Source: Lewinellaceae bacterium (lineage in GTDB: Bacteria > Bacteroidota > Bacteroidia > Chitinophagales > Saprospiraceae). From it: 64,000 nucleotides of DNA. The notes below the pieces were generated by a model. That model was given only the letters and a program-made list of their open reading frames with translations. It did no database searches and was not told the origin of the DNA. The stretch lies in contig JACJYR010000001.1 of NCBI GenBank assembly GCA_020636005.1, positions 1,498,001 through 1,562,000 on the forward strand, written 5' to 3'. The position numbers were made by a program, and so were the translations under genes. Positions 52,891 to 61,421 of the stretch are shown here, one piece after another. The stretch's first letter is position 1. The number at the start of each line of letters is the position of its first letter.

Positions 52891-53511
52891 TCAGGCGGTT
52901 GGGCGCATGTATAAAGCCAGGTACTTTGCCACATATTTCCCAATCACATCAAACTCAAGATTTACAGTGTCGCCTGCCGTCAGGGTGTTGAAATTGGTAT
53001 GCCCAAACGTAAAAGGGATAATCGCAACAGAAAAACGGGCCATTCCTTCTTTGAGGCCCCCCTCTGGACTTACCACCGTCAAGCTCACGCCGTTCACGCA
53101 GATGGAGCCTTTATCCACGAGCAGGTATTCCGGCTTGAAAGGATACTCGAAGTGGTAGTACCAGCTCCCTTCCAATTCCACAACTTTTAAACACTTTCCG
53201 GCCACATCCACATGGCCCTGCACGAGGTGCCCGTCCAGCCTGCCATTTGAAAGCATGGCCCGTTCCAGATTGACTTGGCTGCCTTCTACCAGGGAGCCGA
53301 GGTTGCTCCTCATCAAGGTTTCTGCGACTGCCGTCACGGTATGGCTGCCGCCCTTTACGTCCACTACGGTTAGGCAAACCCCATTGTGCGACACACTTTG
53401 ATCTATCTTCAGCAAAGGCGAAATGGACGAGGAAATGGTGAAATGTACATTGGTGCCTTCCCGGTGGAGCGCCTCCAGTTTCCCAACGGTTTCGATGATA
53501 CCTGTGAACAT
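52891..53511 (-). CDS. ribE: Riboflavin synthase (alpha subunit)
   Basis: Dismutates two 6,7-dimethyl-8-ribityllumazines to riboflavin. A 206-aa protein with the tandem lumazine-binding barrels: MFTGIIETVGKLEAL and HNGVCLTVVD in the first; GRLDGHLVQGHVDVAGK, then SICVNGVSLTVVS in the second. The last helix is the trimer-forming IGKYVAKYLALYM. No FMN riboswitch is seen upstream and no other rib gene is near, so it stands alone. Confidence 0.96.
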   Translation of the reverse strand: MFTGIIETVGKLEALHREGTNVHFTISSSISPLLKIDQSVSHNGVCLTVVDVKGGSHTVTAVAETLMRSNLGSLVEGSQVNLERAMLSNGRLDGHLVQGHVDVAGKCLKVVELEGSWYYHFEYPFKPEYLLVDKGSICVNGVSLTVVSPEGGLKEGMARFSVAIIPFTFGHTNFNTLTAGDTVNLEFDVIGKYVAKYLALYMRPTA

Positions 53512-53911
53512 GCTATTGAAGTTTGGTACTTTGACAAATCATGTGGTGCAGAAAAAACAGGAGGGGAAAATTATCAAATTTTCGCTTTCACCTAATCCCC
53601 TGATAATTTGGACTGTACCACAGCAATTGATCAAAGTAGAAAAATACAGGGACAAATGTAAGGTACTGGTCTTTGGGGGAGTGGCCGGAGTGGGAACTAT
53701 TCAAAAAAACCTTCTCATACAACGCCCGCTCCTTATGTGCTGGCGCCGGTTGTTTTTGTTCCAAAATCTCAAACACATTTTGCTTGATGGCGTGGGCGAT
53801 GTCGCCCGTGGGCAGGTCGTTGCCGGCGCTTGGGTTTGTGGTGGATTTTTAGTCAAGGAGTGGAAACGTTTTTGCTCAAACTGCTGCCCAAAATTCCAAA
53901 GAAAATATCCT
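53512..53911. other. Intergenic region with a possible minus-strand remnant
   Basis: No intact gene. On the minus strand, 53600-53850 reads without stop as a coherent peptide (LPTGDIAHAIKQNVFEILEQ, then PAHKERALYEKVF), resembling the C-terminal end of a lost protein. There is a stop immediately before it and no start codon in the right place. The CTTTGACAAAT core of the palindrome family occurs near 53529. Confidence 0.35.
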
Positions 53912-53919
53912 TATCTTTG
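53912..53919 (+). promoter_or_regulatory. Candidate -7 box for the HNH gene pair
   Basis: TATCTTTG, a full TAnnTTTG match, lies 22 bases before the ATG at 53942, the same close spacing as at pheT and the fructosamine-kinase gene. Confidence 0.5.
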
Positions 53920-53941
53920 CTAAGCACAAAACCTTCAGCAA

Positions 53942-54184
53942 ATGATAGCTACCAAAGCATTTGACGAATTTATTGACCTGATTGCCGCTGGCACCAACCC
54001 TGCCCAAATTGTAGCTTTCAAGCCCAGCCTCGCCACCATTCGCAGGGTGGAAGAGCTATTGTTCAGGGAGAAAGACGGCGACATAACGCCAGAGGAAAAA
54101 TCGGAACTGGACGATTATCTCCTGCTCGAACACATTCTGCGCTTGGTAAAAGTACGTGCCCGAAAATACCTGAAAGCTGCATGA
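53942..54184 (+). CDS. Small partner protein of an HNH nuclease
   Basis: An 80-aa acidic helical protein: AFDEFIDLIAAGTNPAQIVAFKPS, TIRRVEELLFREKDGDITPEEKSELDDYLLLEHILRLVKVRARKYL. The pattern of a short FKPS segment followed by a long helical region recalls antitoxin-like small proteins of the kind found before PIN or HNH genes in Bacteroidota and Cyanobacteria. Its TGA overlaps the ATG of the nuclease gene (ATGA at 54181), so translation is probably coupled. Roles as an antitoxin or immunity-like partner are inference. Confidence 0.7.
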   Translation: MIATKAFDEFIDLIAAGTNPAQIVAFKPSLATIRRVEELLFREKDGDITPEEKSELDDYLLLEHILRLVKVRARKYLKAA

Positions 54185-54621
54185 ATCCCCGCTACATTCC
54201 GGATGCCTGGCGGAAATTGGTGGCGGAAAGGGCGTTCCGCCTCTGCGAGTATTGCCTTGTACATGAAGAAGATACCATCCTGACTTGTCCGATTGACCAT
54301 GTCGTACCCCTCAAACACGGAGGCTTGCATCATCCAGACAACCTCGCCTTTTGTTGTGTTTTCTGCAACCGTTTTAAAGGAACTGATATTGGGACTTTCA
54401 TTTTACCCAATCAATTTTCCCCACTGTTCAATCCGAGGACGGATTCCTGGCCAGCGCATTTTCAGTTGGATGGGCCGTTGATTTTGCCAATAACAAATAT
54501 TGGGGAAGCAACCGTTAAAATCCTGAAATTCAATGAGGTAGATAGAATAATCGAACGTCGGGAACTGATGGAGGAGGGGCTTTATCCCCGGCCAGAAGCA
54601 TTGAAATTTCTCGGCCTTTAA
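54181..54621 (+). CDS. HNH endonuclease
   Basis: A 146-aa nuclease of the HNH family. Zinc ligands are CEYC near 22-25 and CVFCNRF near 59-62. The HNH motif is DHVVPLKHGGLHHPDNLAF with the catalytic His after Asp. The C-terminal part (about 75-146) contains FNPRTDSWPAHFQLDG, common in this subfamily. The 80-aa partner gene overlaps at its start. In this family copies occur stand-alone, in toxin-like pairs and in defence islands; no methylase or phage gene is adjacent. Confidence 0.88.
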   Translation: MNPRYIPDAWRKLVAERAFRLCEYCLVHEEDTILTCPIDHVVPLKHGGLHHPDNLAFCCVFCNRFKGTDIGTFILPNQFSPLFNPRTDSWPAHFQLDGPLILPITNIGEATVKILKFNEVDRIIERRELMEEGLYPRPEALKFLGL

Positions 54622-54638
54622 TGTGATGGAGATACACT

Positions 54639-55139
54639 TTAGCCTTGCAACCCAAACTCCTCCAACACCTGCCACGCCTCCCCTACCTCCTGCTCAATTA
54701 AACTGATTTTGCAAAACTCAATGCGGCGGGGAAAGTCCGTTTGCTGGATTTGGCTGAAAATTTCATCGGTACAAGTAGCGTTGCGAGGATGGAGCAGGGT
54801 GATGTGTGGCTCGGGTTTTCGGGGATTTTCAACCAGCCCGTGCAGTATTTTTTTCCTCAATTTTTGAAAATCAGCAAGGCCACCCATGGCTGGCAGCAAA
54901 ACGCCCTTGCCTTCTGAAAACCGGATGGGGTCGCCGAATTCAATGGTGATGCAGTCGTGTTTCAGGTTTTTCAAATTCCGTATGACCCGTTCTAAGTCTT
55001 CCAATTCATCTTCCCGGCAGAGCGTCACATGGCTTTTTATCAAAGCAAATTGCGCCGGATTGAATGCCTGGCGGATGCGTTCCATCGGTTCGGAAACGGA
55101 CGGGTCAATGAAAAGCGTGAGTTGGGTTCGTTTTTTCAC
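54639..55139 (-). CDS. 2'-5' RNA ligase-like 2H phosphoesterase
   Basis: A 166-aa protein with the two HxT/S motifs of the 2H superfamily: SHVTL near 35 and PHITLLHPRN near 115. The strands between (CITIEFGDPIRFSEGKGVLLPA) fit the bilobed fold. Such proteins act on 2',3'-cyclic or 2'-5' phosphodiester bonds in RNA or small nucleotides; the substrate is unknown. It is convergent with the HNH gene. Confidence 0.85.
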   Translation of the reverse strand: MKKRTQLTLFIDPSVSEPMERIRQAFNPAQFALIKSHVTLCREDELEDLERVIRNLKNLKHDCITIEFGDPIRFSEGKGVLLPAMGGLADFQKLRKKILHGLVENPRKPEPHITLLHPRNATCTDEIFSQIQQTDFPRRIEFCKISLIEQEVGEAWQVLEEFGLQG

Positions 55140-55240
55140 AAAAAATAGCTTTGAAAAGTGCGCATTCCAATCCGGCTTTTAGCAAGGCATTTTCCTGAAA
55201 ATTTGGGTATTTCCGCCTCATGCGACCAGTGCCCTGCCCA

Positions 55241-56908
55241 TCATATCTCCGCCAAATACTCATGCGTAAACTTAATCGCCATCGCCCCTTCGCCCACTGC
55301 CGACGCCACCCGGTTCATGGCCCCAGAGCGCACATCGCCGGCAGCAAAAATGCCCGGTTGGCAGGTCTCCAGCAGGAACGGCTCCCGCTCCCGCTTCCAG
55401 ACTTTCTTATAGTCGGGGTGCTGCCGCAAATCCCGGCCCGTGTAGAGGAAGCCTTTTTTGTCCAATAGTAAATTCGTAGGTAGCCACTCCGTCACCGGTT
55501 TTGCTCCAATAAAAATGAAAAGCACATCGGCGGGGACGGTGCTAATCTCGTTCGTCTCCACATTTTGGATGCGCAACTGCTCCAGGTGCTCGCCGCCCAA
55601 CGCTTCCACAACCTCCTGTTTGCCAGCCACTTCAATGTTCGGGATGGCGTTGATTTGGTCAATCAGGTAGCTTGACATGCTCGAACTCAGGTCTTCCCGG
55701 CGGATGAGGATGGTCACTTTTTCTGCGAATTGGGAGAGGTACACCGCACCCTGTCCCGCCGAATTGCCGCCACCCACCACGAACACTTTTTTGCCCCGAC
55801 AAGCCTGCGCCTCCGTCATCGCAGCGCCGTAGTACACACCAGCCCCGGTGAAACGGTCGGTGCCCTCGGCGGGCAATCGGCGGTAGTCCACGCCCGTGGA
55901 GAGGATGATGCTCTTCGTGTTGACCATGCTGCCGTCGGCAAGGGTCAGTTTTTTATAATTTCCTTCAATTTCAATGTTCGTCACCGATTGCGGCGACAAA
56001 AACTCGATGCCAAAACGGGTCGCCTGCGAGATGGCCCGCCGGGAGAGGTCGGCGCCGCTCAGCCCGTTCGGGAAGCCGAGGTAGTTTTCAATCCTCGAAC
56101 TCGTGCCGGCCTGACCACCCGGCGCCCGCTTTTCAATGAGCAGCGTTTTCAAACCCTCCGAACCACCGTACACCGCCGCCGCCAAGCCCGCCGGGCCTGC
56201 ACCGACGATGACCACGTCGTACAATTCCGAAGCGGCGGTGGTGCGGAGACCGAGTTTTCCGGCCACTTCCTGCGGGGTCGGGTCGGGCAGCACGGTGCCG
56301 TCTTCCAGCAACACGGCGGGCAGGTTTTTCACTTCCAGCCCATGTAATTGCATCATTTCCTGCGCCTTTGGGTCAGTCTCCGCATCCAGCCAAAGGTAGG
56401 GGAAGAGGTTGCCCGCCAGGAAATCCTTGATGGCGTGCGACTTCGGCGAGTACTGGTAGCCCAGCACCCGGATGCCCTGAAATTCGGGAACGAAATTGCT
56501 GTTCCATTCGTCGAGCAGGTCGTTCAGCACCGGGTAAAGCCGCTCGGCGGGCGGGTCCCACGGCTTCATCAGGTAGTAGTCGAGTTGCACGTCGTTGATG
56601 GCCTTGATGGCGGCGTCCGTGTCGGAGTAGGCCGTGAGCAGCACCCGCTTCGCCTCTGGGAAAAACGGTTTGGCTTTTTCCAAAAAATCAACGCCCTGCA
56701 TCTCCGGCATGCGCTGGTCGGAAAGGAAAAGCGCCACGGTTTCGCCCTGTTTTTTGAGCTCGGGCAGGGAGGCCAGCGCCTCGTTGGCGGAGGTGGTGCT
56801 GATGATGCGGTAGTCGTCCTTGAACGCTGAGCGCAGGTCGCCTTTGAGGGAGCGCATGACCTGCGGGTCGTCGTCAACGGAGAGGATGATGGGTTTCTTA
56901 TCGGCCAT
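55241..56908 (-). CDS. Response regulator fused to a thioredoxin-reductase-like domain
   Basis: A 555-aa fusion. Residues 1-130 are a receiver domain (ILSVDDDPQVM with the acidic pair, LFLSDQRMPEMQG with the phospho-acceptor Asp, LLTAYSD, YYLMKPW). A thioredoxin-like linker follows. From about 235 there is a thioredoxin-reductase-like FAD/NAD(P) module (DVVIVGAGPAGLAAAVYGG, GGQAGTSSRIENYLGFP, VFVVGGGNSAGQGAVYL, LFIFIGAKP). At the redox-active CxxC site only the second Cys is present (AAMTEAQACRG), so classical disulfide transfer seems unlikely. Start at 56908 (MADKKPI). It follows the histidine kinase gene; the pair should form a two-component system whose output is a flavoprotein. Confidence 0.9.
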   Translation of the reverse strand: MADKKPIILSVDDDPQVMRSLKGDLRSAFKDDYRIISTTSANEALASLPELKKQGETVALFLSDQRMPEMQGVDFLEKAKPFFPEAKRVLLTAYSDTDAAIKAINDVQLDYYLMKPWDPPAERLYPVLNDLLDEWNSNFVPEFQGIRVLGYQYSPKSHAIKDFLAGNLFPYLWLDAETDPKAQEMMQLHGLEVKNLPAVLLEDGTVLPDPTPQEVAGKLGLRTTAASELYDVVIVGAGPAGLAAAVYGGSEGLKTLLIEKRAPGGQAGTSSRIENYLGFPNGLSGADLSRRAISQATRFGIEFLSPQSVTNIEIEGNYKKLTLADGSMVNTKSIILSTGVDYRRLPAEGTDRFTGAGVYYGAAMTEAQACRGKKVFVVGGGNSAGQGAVYLSQFAEKVTILIRREDLSSSMSSYLIDQINAIPNIEVAGKQEVVEALGGEHLEQLRIQNVETNEISTVPADVLFIFIGAKPVTEWLPTNLLLDKKGFLYTGRDLRQHPDYKKVWKREREPFLLETCQPGIFAAGDVRSGAMNRVASAVGEGAMAIKFTHEYLAEI

Positions 56909-56954
56909 GATGTCTTGTTTTTTAAAATGAAATGGAAACACCCTTATTTATAAC

Positions 56955-57073
56955 ATGACTTTTTTGAAACACATAGGCACATAGGGCACATAGATGAATA
57001 AAATTTTTTTCAAAAATTTTGACCCAAAAACTATGTGTTCTATGTGCCTATGTGTTTCAAAAAAAAAAGTCAT
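56955..57073. repeat. Long inverted repeat between kinase and regulator genes
   Basis: Arms of about 39-43 bp (56955-56993 and 57031-57073) share ATGACTTTTTT and GAAACACATAGGCACATAG, differing at two bases and in the A-tract length. The spacer contains AAAATTTTTTT / AAAAATTTT. Located between the stop of the kinase gene and the start of the regulator gene, it would form a strong hairpin in their shared transcript. Confidence 0.8.
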
Positions 57074-57106
57074 AAATAATTGATTATGAGCTAATTGTTG
57101 AAACAA

Positions 57107-58510
57107 TCACTTCACCGGAAAACACACCGTAAAAGTCGTTTTCCCCGGCACCGAATCCACCTCGATGTTGCCTTTGTGGTGGTCAACGATGCGGTGAACG
57201 ACTTCCAGCCCGAGGCCCGTTCCTTTACCAATGCCTTTGGTGGTGAAAAATGGGTCGAAAATTTTGTCCACCACCTCGGCGGGGATGCCGGGGCCGTTGT
57301 CGGTGATTTCCACGAAGACCCGGTCCCGTTTGTCGTAGGTTTTGATGTTTAAAATGCCGCCCTCGTCCATAGCGTCAATGGCATTGTCGAGGATGTTCGT
57401 CCAGACTTGGTTCAATTCGCCGGGGAAGGCCAATATTTTCGGCAGGTTTTCCCCAAAATCCTTCTGCACTTCGATGCTTTTGTTCTTCAACTGGTGCTTC
57501 AAAATCGTCAGCGTGTTGGCGATACCCTCCTGAATATCAATCAGTTCGCCGTCCTTCGCCCGATCCATGTGCGTGTAGGATTTGATGGATTTTATCAGAC
57601 TGGCGATGCGGCCTGATGCCTCCCGGATTTCACCGACCAGTTGCTCCATGCTCAGCGTACTTTCCAGCCAGGGCAGGATGCCGTCCATGTCCTGCCCGTT
57701 CACGATGTCGTGGATTTTGTCGAGGTCGTCCTCCGTCATGCCGAACTCGACGAAGGTTTCGGCCAGCACTTCAGCGTTGCCCACGTTGCGGTCTTCGAGC
57801 CAGTCGAGCAGGTCGTCCTTCATGGACTCCCGCTGCATCAGTGTGAGTTCGGGACGTTTTACCCCGATTTTTGAAAACAAAATGGCGTTCACCGCATCGG
57901 TCTGCTCCGAGGTGAGGCGCATGGAAACGACCCGTTTGAAGCGCTCCGGTGTCTGGTGGGTGCGGCTGTACAGTTCCTCCACGTTGCGGACGATGGAGGA
58001 GGCGGGGTTGTTCAGCTCGTGCGCCAGCCCGGCGGAGAGCTTGCCGAGCGACATCAGTTTTTCATTCTGCAAACGGATGTGCGTGAAGTCCCGGATGCGG
58101 TTGGACATTTGTGCGACGAGGTTTTGCGTCATTTCGTAACTGACGCCGACCATTTCTGTGAAATGCTTTTTGTGCAATTCCAGCACGTAGGTGTCCCGCA
58201 GGGCGATGCCGTAGGCCATCGCCTCCTTCATCCTCGAAAACGGCAACAGGCCGGTGATGTAGCCCGTGCCCCAGGTTCCGAGTTCGTTCAGTTCGTTGCC
58301 CTGCTGGAAGCGGGTGACGTACTCGCCGTCCACGATGACCTGCATGTGTTCTACCGGTTTGTGCGGGTAAAACAGGTTTTCACCTTCCTTGTAAACCCCA
58401 TACTCGGAGCGTTCGACGAGCCATTCGAGGTCGCTGTCCGGCAGGTTTTGGAAGGCTTCGAAGTGGCGGATTTGCTCAATCAGCGCTGGTGTTTTTTCTA
58501 CTGGGTGCAT
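57107..58510 (-). CDS. Histidine kinase with N-terminal cyclic-nucleotide-binding-like domain
   Basis: A 467-aa soluble sensor kinase. About 10-130 is a Crp-like cNMP-binding fold (EGENLFYPHKPVEHMQVIVDGEYV). A dimerisation helix with the phospho-His follows (LMSLGKLSAGLAHELNNPASSIVRN). The C-terminal HATPase has the N box QVWTNILDNAIDAM, the G1 box ITDNGPGIP, the F box DPFFTTKGIGKGTGLGLEV and a final TTFTVCFPVK. No TM helix is present, so it senses something inside the cell. Its neighbours are the flavoprotein response regulator and the UBP zinc finger, a grouping I remember from other phyla. Confidence 0.93.
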   Translation of the reverse strand: MHPVEKTPALIEQIRHFEAFQNLPDSDLEWLVERSEYGVYKEGENLFYPHKPVEHMQVIVDGEYVTRFQQGNELNELGTWGTGYITGLLPFSRMKEAMAYGIALRDTYVLELHKKHFTEMVGVSYEMTQNLVAQMSNRIRDFTHIRLQNEKLMSLGKLSAGLAHELNNPASSIVRNVEELYSRTHQTPERFKRVVSMRLTSEQTDAVNAILFSKIGVKRPELTLMQRESMKDDLLDWLEDRNVGNAEVLAETFVEFGMTEDDLDKIHDIVNGQDMDGILPWLESTLSMEQLVGEIREASGRIASLIKSIKSYTHMDRAKDGELIDIQEGIANTLTILKHQLKNKSIEVQKDFGENLPKILAFPGELNQVWTNILDNAIDAMDEGGILNIKTYDKRDRVFVEITDNGPGIPAEVVDKIFDPFFTTKGIGKGTGLGLEVVHRIVDHHKGNIEVDSVPGKTTFTVCFPVK

Positions 58511-58560
58511 TTTTTAGGTTGATAAAAATTGATGAGGGTTCGTTGCCCTTGTTTCTTTGG

Positions 58561-58661
58561 CCCCTGACCCCTAAAGGGGAACCATATACATTCAGTTTCA
58601 GGTAAATTTTAAAGAGTTTATTCGGGGTTAGCTTTCTTGGTTCCCCTTTAGGGGTCAGGGG
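58561..58661. repeat. 101-bp element with perfect 24-bp terminal inverted repeats
   Basis: The 24-bp arms at 58561-58584 and 58638-58661 are perfectly complementary and each contains the palindrome CCCCTAAAGGGG. The 53-base centre is AT-rich and not coding. It looks like a small non-autonomous mobile element (MITE-like). It lies between the kinase and the UBP-finger genes. No target-site duplication is obvious. Confidence 0.8.
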
Positions 58662-58694
58662 TTAAACAGCGAATGTCACCTCGCTCCTCCGTTT

Positions 58695-58970
58695 TCAATA
58701 TTCCACAAACATTTCATCAGGATAGCACCAAAGCCAGCGCTCGCCCGGTTCGGCAGAGGCGATGACGGCGTGGCCCGTGGCATGAAAATGCTTCGTGGCG
58801 TGGCGGTTCGGGGAAGAGTCGCAGCAATGGGTGCCGCCGCAGGTCTGACAGGTGCGCAGGTGAACCCAGCGGCTACCGGTTTTCACACATTCGTCGCAGA
58901 CGTAGGCCTTCGCCGGTTTGATTTCGGAGACAGCGGCGAGGTGGTCGCAGGTGTTGGAGGGAGTCTTCAT
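58695..58970 (-). CDS. UBP-type zinc-finger protein
   Basis: A 91-aa protein that consists of one ZnF-UBP domain. Ligands: CDHL near the start, CDECVKTGSRWVHLRTCQTCG, then HCCDSSPNRHATKHFHATGHAV. It ends GERWLWCYPDEMFVEY, the usual close. In eukaryotes the domain binds the ubiquitin tail; bacterial copies have no known partner but occur next to response-regulator/TrxR fusions and kinases, as here. Start at 58970 (MKTPSN). It begins 35 bases after the egtD stop and may be in the egt transcript. Confidence 0.88.
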   Translation of the reverse strand: MKTPSNTCDHLAAVSEIKPAKAYVCDECVKTGSRWVHLRTCQTCGGTHCCDSSPNRHATKHFHATGHAVIASAEPGERWLWCYPDEMFVEY

Positions 58971-59005
58971 TGTGAAATTTTTCAGGTGTATCAAAAAGAG
59001 CGGTT

Positions 59006-59977
59006 TCAGGCCGCCCGGAACAGCACGTCCGCAAAATATTTCTTTTCGTCAAAAAACCATTGTTCCACCTCAAATCCGGCGTGTTCGGCCAGCCATTCGA
59101 TTTCAGGTGGGTCGTATTTTTTCGAAAGTTCCATGTCAATGGCCTCCCATTTCCGAAAGGGAATTTCCAACGCAAGTGCCTCGATATGAACAGTTTGCGC
59201 TTGCTCGCTGACGAGGTAACTTTTCGTGTCGCCGCTCAGCGGGTTGTACGTTGGCCAGTGCCGGAATGCACCCAGGTCGAAGTCGGCGCCCAGTTCCCGG
59301 TTAATGCGGCGCAGCAGGTTCAGGTTGAAATCCCTCGTCACGCCCTGGCTGTCGTTGTAGGCAGCGAGGACGACGGCGGGGTCTTTTTTCAGGTCAAAAC
59401 CCACGAGGAGCAGGTCGTCCGGATGTAGTTTCTGGCGCAATTGCCGAAGGAAATCGGCGGCCCGCTCCTGGCTCATGTTGCCGATGTTGGAGCCGAGGAA
59501 CAACACCAGTTTCCGGCGGTCGGAGAGCCGGTCAATTTCCTGCAAAGCAGAAAAATACTCGCCTTCCACGGGGGTAACGGGCAGGTCGGGCCATAGCTCG
59601 TATAGGGTTTCCCGCAGGTGTTGGAGCACGGTGCGGGAAATGTCAATCGGCAGGTAGCGGAAATCTGCTTTTTCGGCCAAAAACTGACGGATAAGCACCC
59701 GGGTTTTAAGGCCGTCACCGGCGCCGAGTTCCACCAGGTCGAAGGGCTGGCCGTCCAATTGGCGGAGGATGTTTTGCCAATGTTTTTGAAAAATCTCAAA
59801 CTCGCACCAGGTCAGGTAATACTCCGGCAGGTTCATGATTTTCTGGAACAGCTTGTCGCCCGCCGCATCGTAAAAATAGCGGGACAGCAGGTATTTCGGG
59901 TCGCTGGTCAGGCCCCGCCGCACGTCGTCGGCAAAGGCTTGGTTGATTGCAATTTCAGGTGATAAGGTGGAGGTCAT
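59006..59977 (-). CDS. egtD: L-histidine N(alpha)-methyltransferase EgtD
   Basis: Trimethylates histidine to hercynine with SAM, the first step of ergothioneine synthesis. A 323-aa protein: MTSTLSPEIAINQAFADDVR at the start, then LLSRYFYDAAGDKLFQKI, the SAM-binding motif LVELGAGDGLKTRVL, LFLGSNIGNMSQERA, and a C-terminal EIEWLAEHAGFEVEQWFFDE. The frame is open further upstream, but those 118 codons overlap egtB; ATG 59977 is the correct start, 20 bases after the egtB stop. Confidence 0.95.
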   Translation of the reverse strand: MTSTLSPEIAINQAFADDVRRGLTSDPKYLLSRYFYDAAGDKLFQKIMNLPEYYLTWCEFEIFQKHWQNILRQLDGQPFDLVELGAGDGLKTRVLIRQFLAEKADFRYLPIDISRTVLQHLRETLYELWPDLPVTPVEGEYFSALQEIDRLSDRRKLVLFLGSNIGNMSQERAADFLRQLRQKLHPDDLLLVGFDLKKDPAVVLAAYNDSQGVTRDFNLNLLRRINRELGADFDLGAFRHWPTYNPLSGDTKSYLVSEQAQTVHIEALALEIPFRKWEAIDMELSKKYDPPEIEWLAEHAGFEVEQWFFDEKKYFADVLFRAA

Positions 59978-59997
59978 TTTTTTGGTTTGAATAAAAA

Positions 59998-61257
59998 CTA
60001 AAGGCTTTTCGCCAGCCGGATGCCCGTGAACTGCCAGCGTTTGTCGGTGTGGAAAAAATTGCGGTACGTCGCCCGGATGTGCGAGCGGGGCGTGGCCACC
60101 GAGCCGCCGCGCAGCACCATTTGGTTGACCATGAACTTGCCGTTGTACTCGCCCAGCGCCCCTTTGAACCGGGGGTAGCGGGGGTAGGGCAGGTAGGCGC
60201 TCGCTGTCCATTCCCAGGCATCGCCGAAGAGTTGGGTGCCGTTGGCAACGGTGGGGTGAAACAGCCTTTCCTCGACGAAATTCGCTTCGGCGGGTACGCT
60301 GCTGTGCGTCAGTTTGCAGGCAATTTCCCACTCAAATTCGGTAGGCAAACGCAGCCCTTTCCAGTTGGCGAACGCATCCGCTTCAAAATAGCTGAGGTGC
60401 GTGACGGGCAGGTGCGGGTTCAGTTTTTCGAAGCCATGCAAGGTGTAGTTCCACCATTCACCTTCGATTTTGTACCAATAAAGCGGCGCTTTTTCCTCCA
60501 GCGTTTTCGCCCATTCCCAGCCCTCCATCAGCCAAAATTCGTGGCGCCCGTAACCGCCGTCCTGCATGAATTCAAGATACTCGCCATTGGTGACGAGCCG
60601 GTCCTGCACCGCAAAATCTTCGAGGAAAACCTGGTGGGCGGTCAGCTCGTTGTCCCAGCAAAATCCATCGCCCCGGTGGCCGATTTCGTGGAGGCCATTT
60701 TCGAATTCCCGCCAGCCAGCCAGGCGGGTTTCGCCAGCCATGCCTGCCTTTTTTTCATGGTACATCGGGAACAGCGGATTGTTGCCTAAAATGTATTTCA
60801 AATCGGTGACGAGCAGTTCCTGGTGCTGCTGCTCGTGCTGCAAACCGACTTCGAGCGTGAGTGCAAACTCCTCGTTTTCAAGCAGTTGCTCCTTGGTTTC
60901 CAGCAGGTTTTCCAGGTGTTCGTTCACGTGTTTGCGGTAGCGAAAAATATCCGCCACGGACGGACGGGTCATGTTCCCCCGGTTGCTCCGCAATACCCGG
61001 GGCCCCTGGCTTTCGTAATAGCTGTTGAAAAAATAGTTGTAGTCGAGGTTGAAAGGCTGGTAGTTGTTGGCATATTTCACCAACAGAAAATTTTCAAAAA
61101 ACCAGGTCGTGTGGCCGAGGTGCCACTTCGGCGGGCTGACGTCCACGATGGGCTGCACGACGAAATCTTCGGTTTGGAGGGGCTGGCAGAGGGTTTCGGT
61201 TTGCTGGCGAATGGTTTTGAAGCGTTCCCGGAGATTAGTGGCGACAGTGGCAATCAT
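59998..61257 (-). CDS. egtB: Ergothioneine synthase EgtB (sulfoxide synthase)
   Basis: Iron enzyme that joins hercynine to a thiol (gamma-glutamylcysteine or cysteine) to form the sulfoxide intermediate. A 419-aa protein. The N-terminal DinB-like domain has iron ligands in PPKWHLGHTTWFFENF and in LQHEQQHQELL. The C-terminal FGE-sulfatase-like domain has HLSYFEADAFANWKGLRLPTEFEWE, LFGDAWEWTASAYLPYP and VLRGGSVATPRSHIRATYRNFF. egtA, egtC and egtE are not in the window, so the thiol donor and the C-S lyase step must be supplied elsewhere or differ. Operon with egtD. Confidence 0.95.
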   Translation of the reverse strand: MIATVATNLRERFKTIRQQTETLCQPLQTEDFVVQPIVDVSPPKWHLGHTTWFFENFLLVKYANNYQPFNLDYNYFFNSYYESQGPRVLRSNRGNMTRPSVADIFRYRKHVNEHLENLLETKEQLLENEEFALTLEVGLQHEQQHQELLVTDLKYILGNNPLFPMYHEKKAGMAGETRLAGWREFENGLHEIGHRGDGFCWDNELTAHQVFLEDFAVQDRLVTNGEYLEFMQDGGYGRHEFWLMEGWEWAKTLEEKAPLYWYKIEGEWWNYTLHGFEKLNPHLPVTHLSYFEADAFANWKGLRLPTEFEWEIACKLTHSSVPAEANFVEERLFHPTVANGTQLFGDAWEWTASAYLPYPRYPRFKGALGEYNGKFMVNQMVLRGGSVATPRSHIRATYRNFFHTDKRWQFTGIRLAKSL

Positions 61258-61421
61258 GTGAGGGTGATTAAAGTTGACCGACTAAGAAAAGGCTTAGAAA
61301 GTACAATTGGGGTTTTAAATTGTTCAAAGACCCTTTTGGATATCGCAATTCCAGAGATGTTGAAAAGTTGAAATGAACTGGAAGTAAGCTGCCGTCGGCC
61401 CAGAAGGGAATGGCTGCATGG

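Noticed and set aside
53423..53923. A 166-codon plus-strand frame after ribE
   Set aside because: It begins inside ribE on the opposite strand, has no family pattern and ends in the promoter region of the HNH pair.
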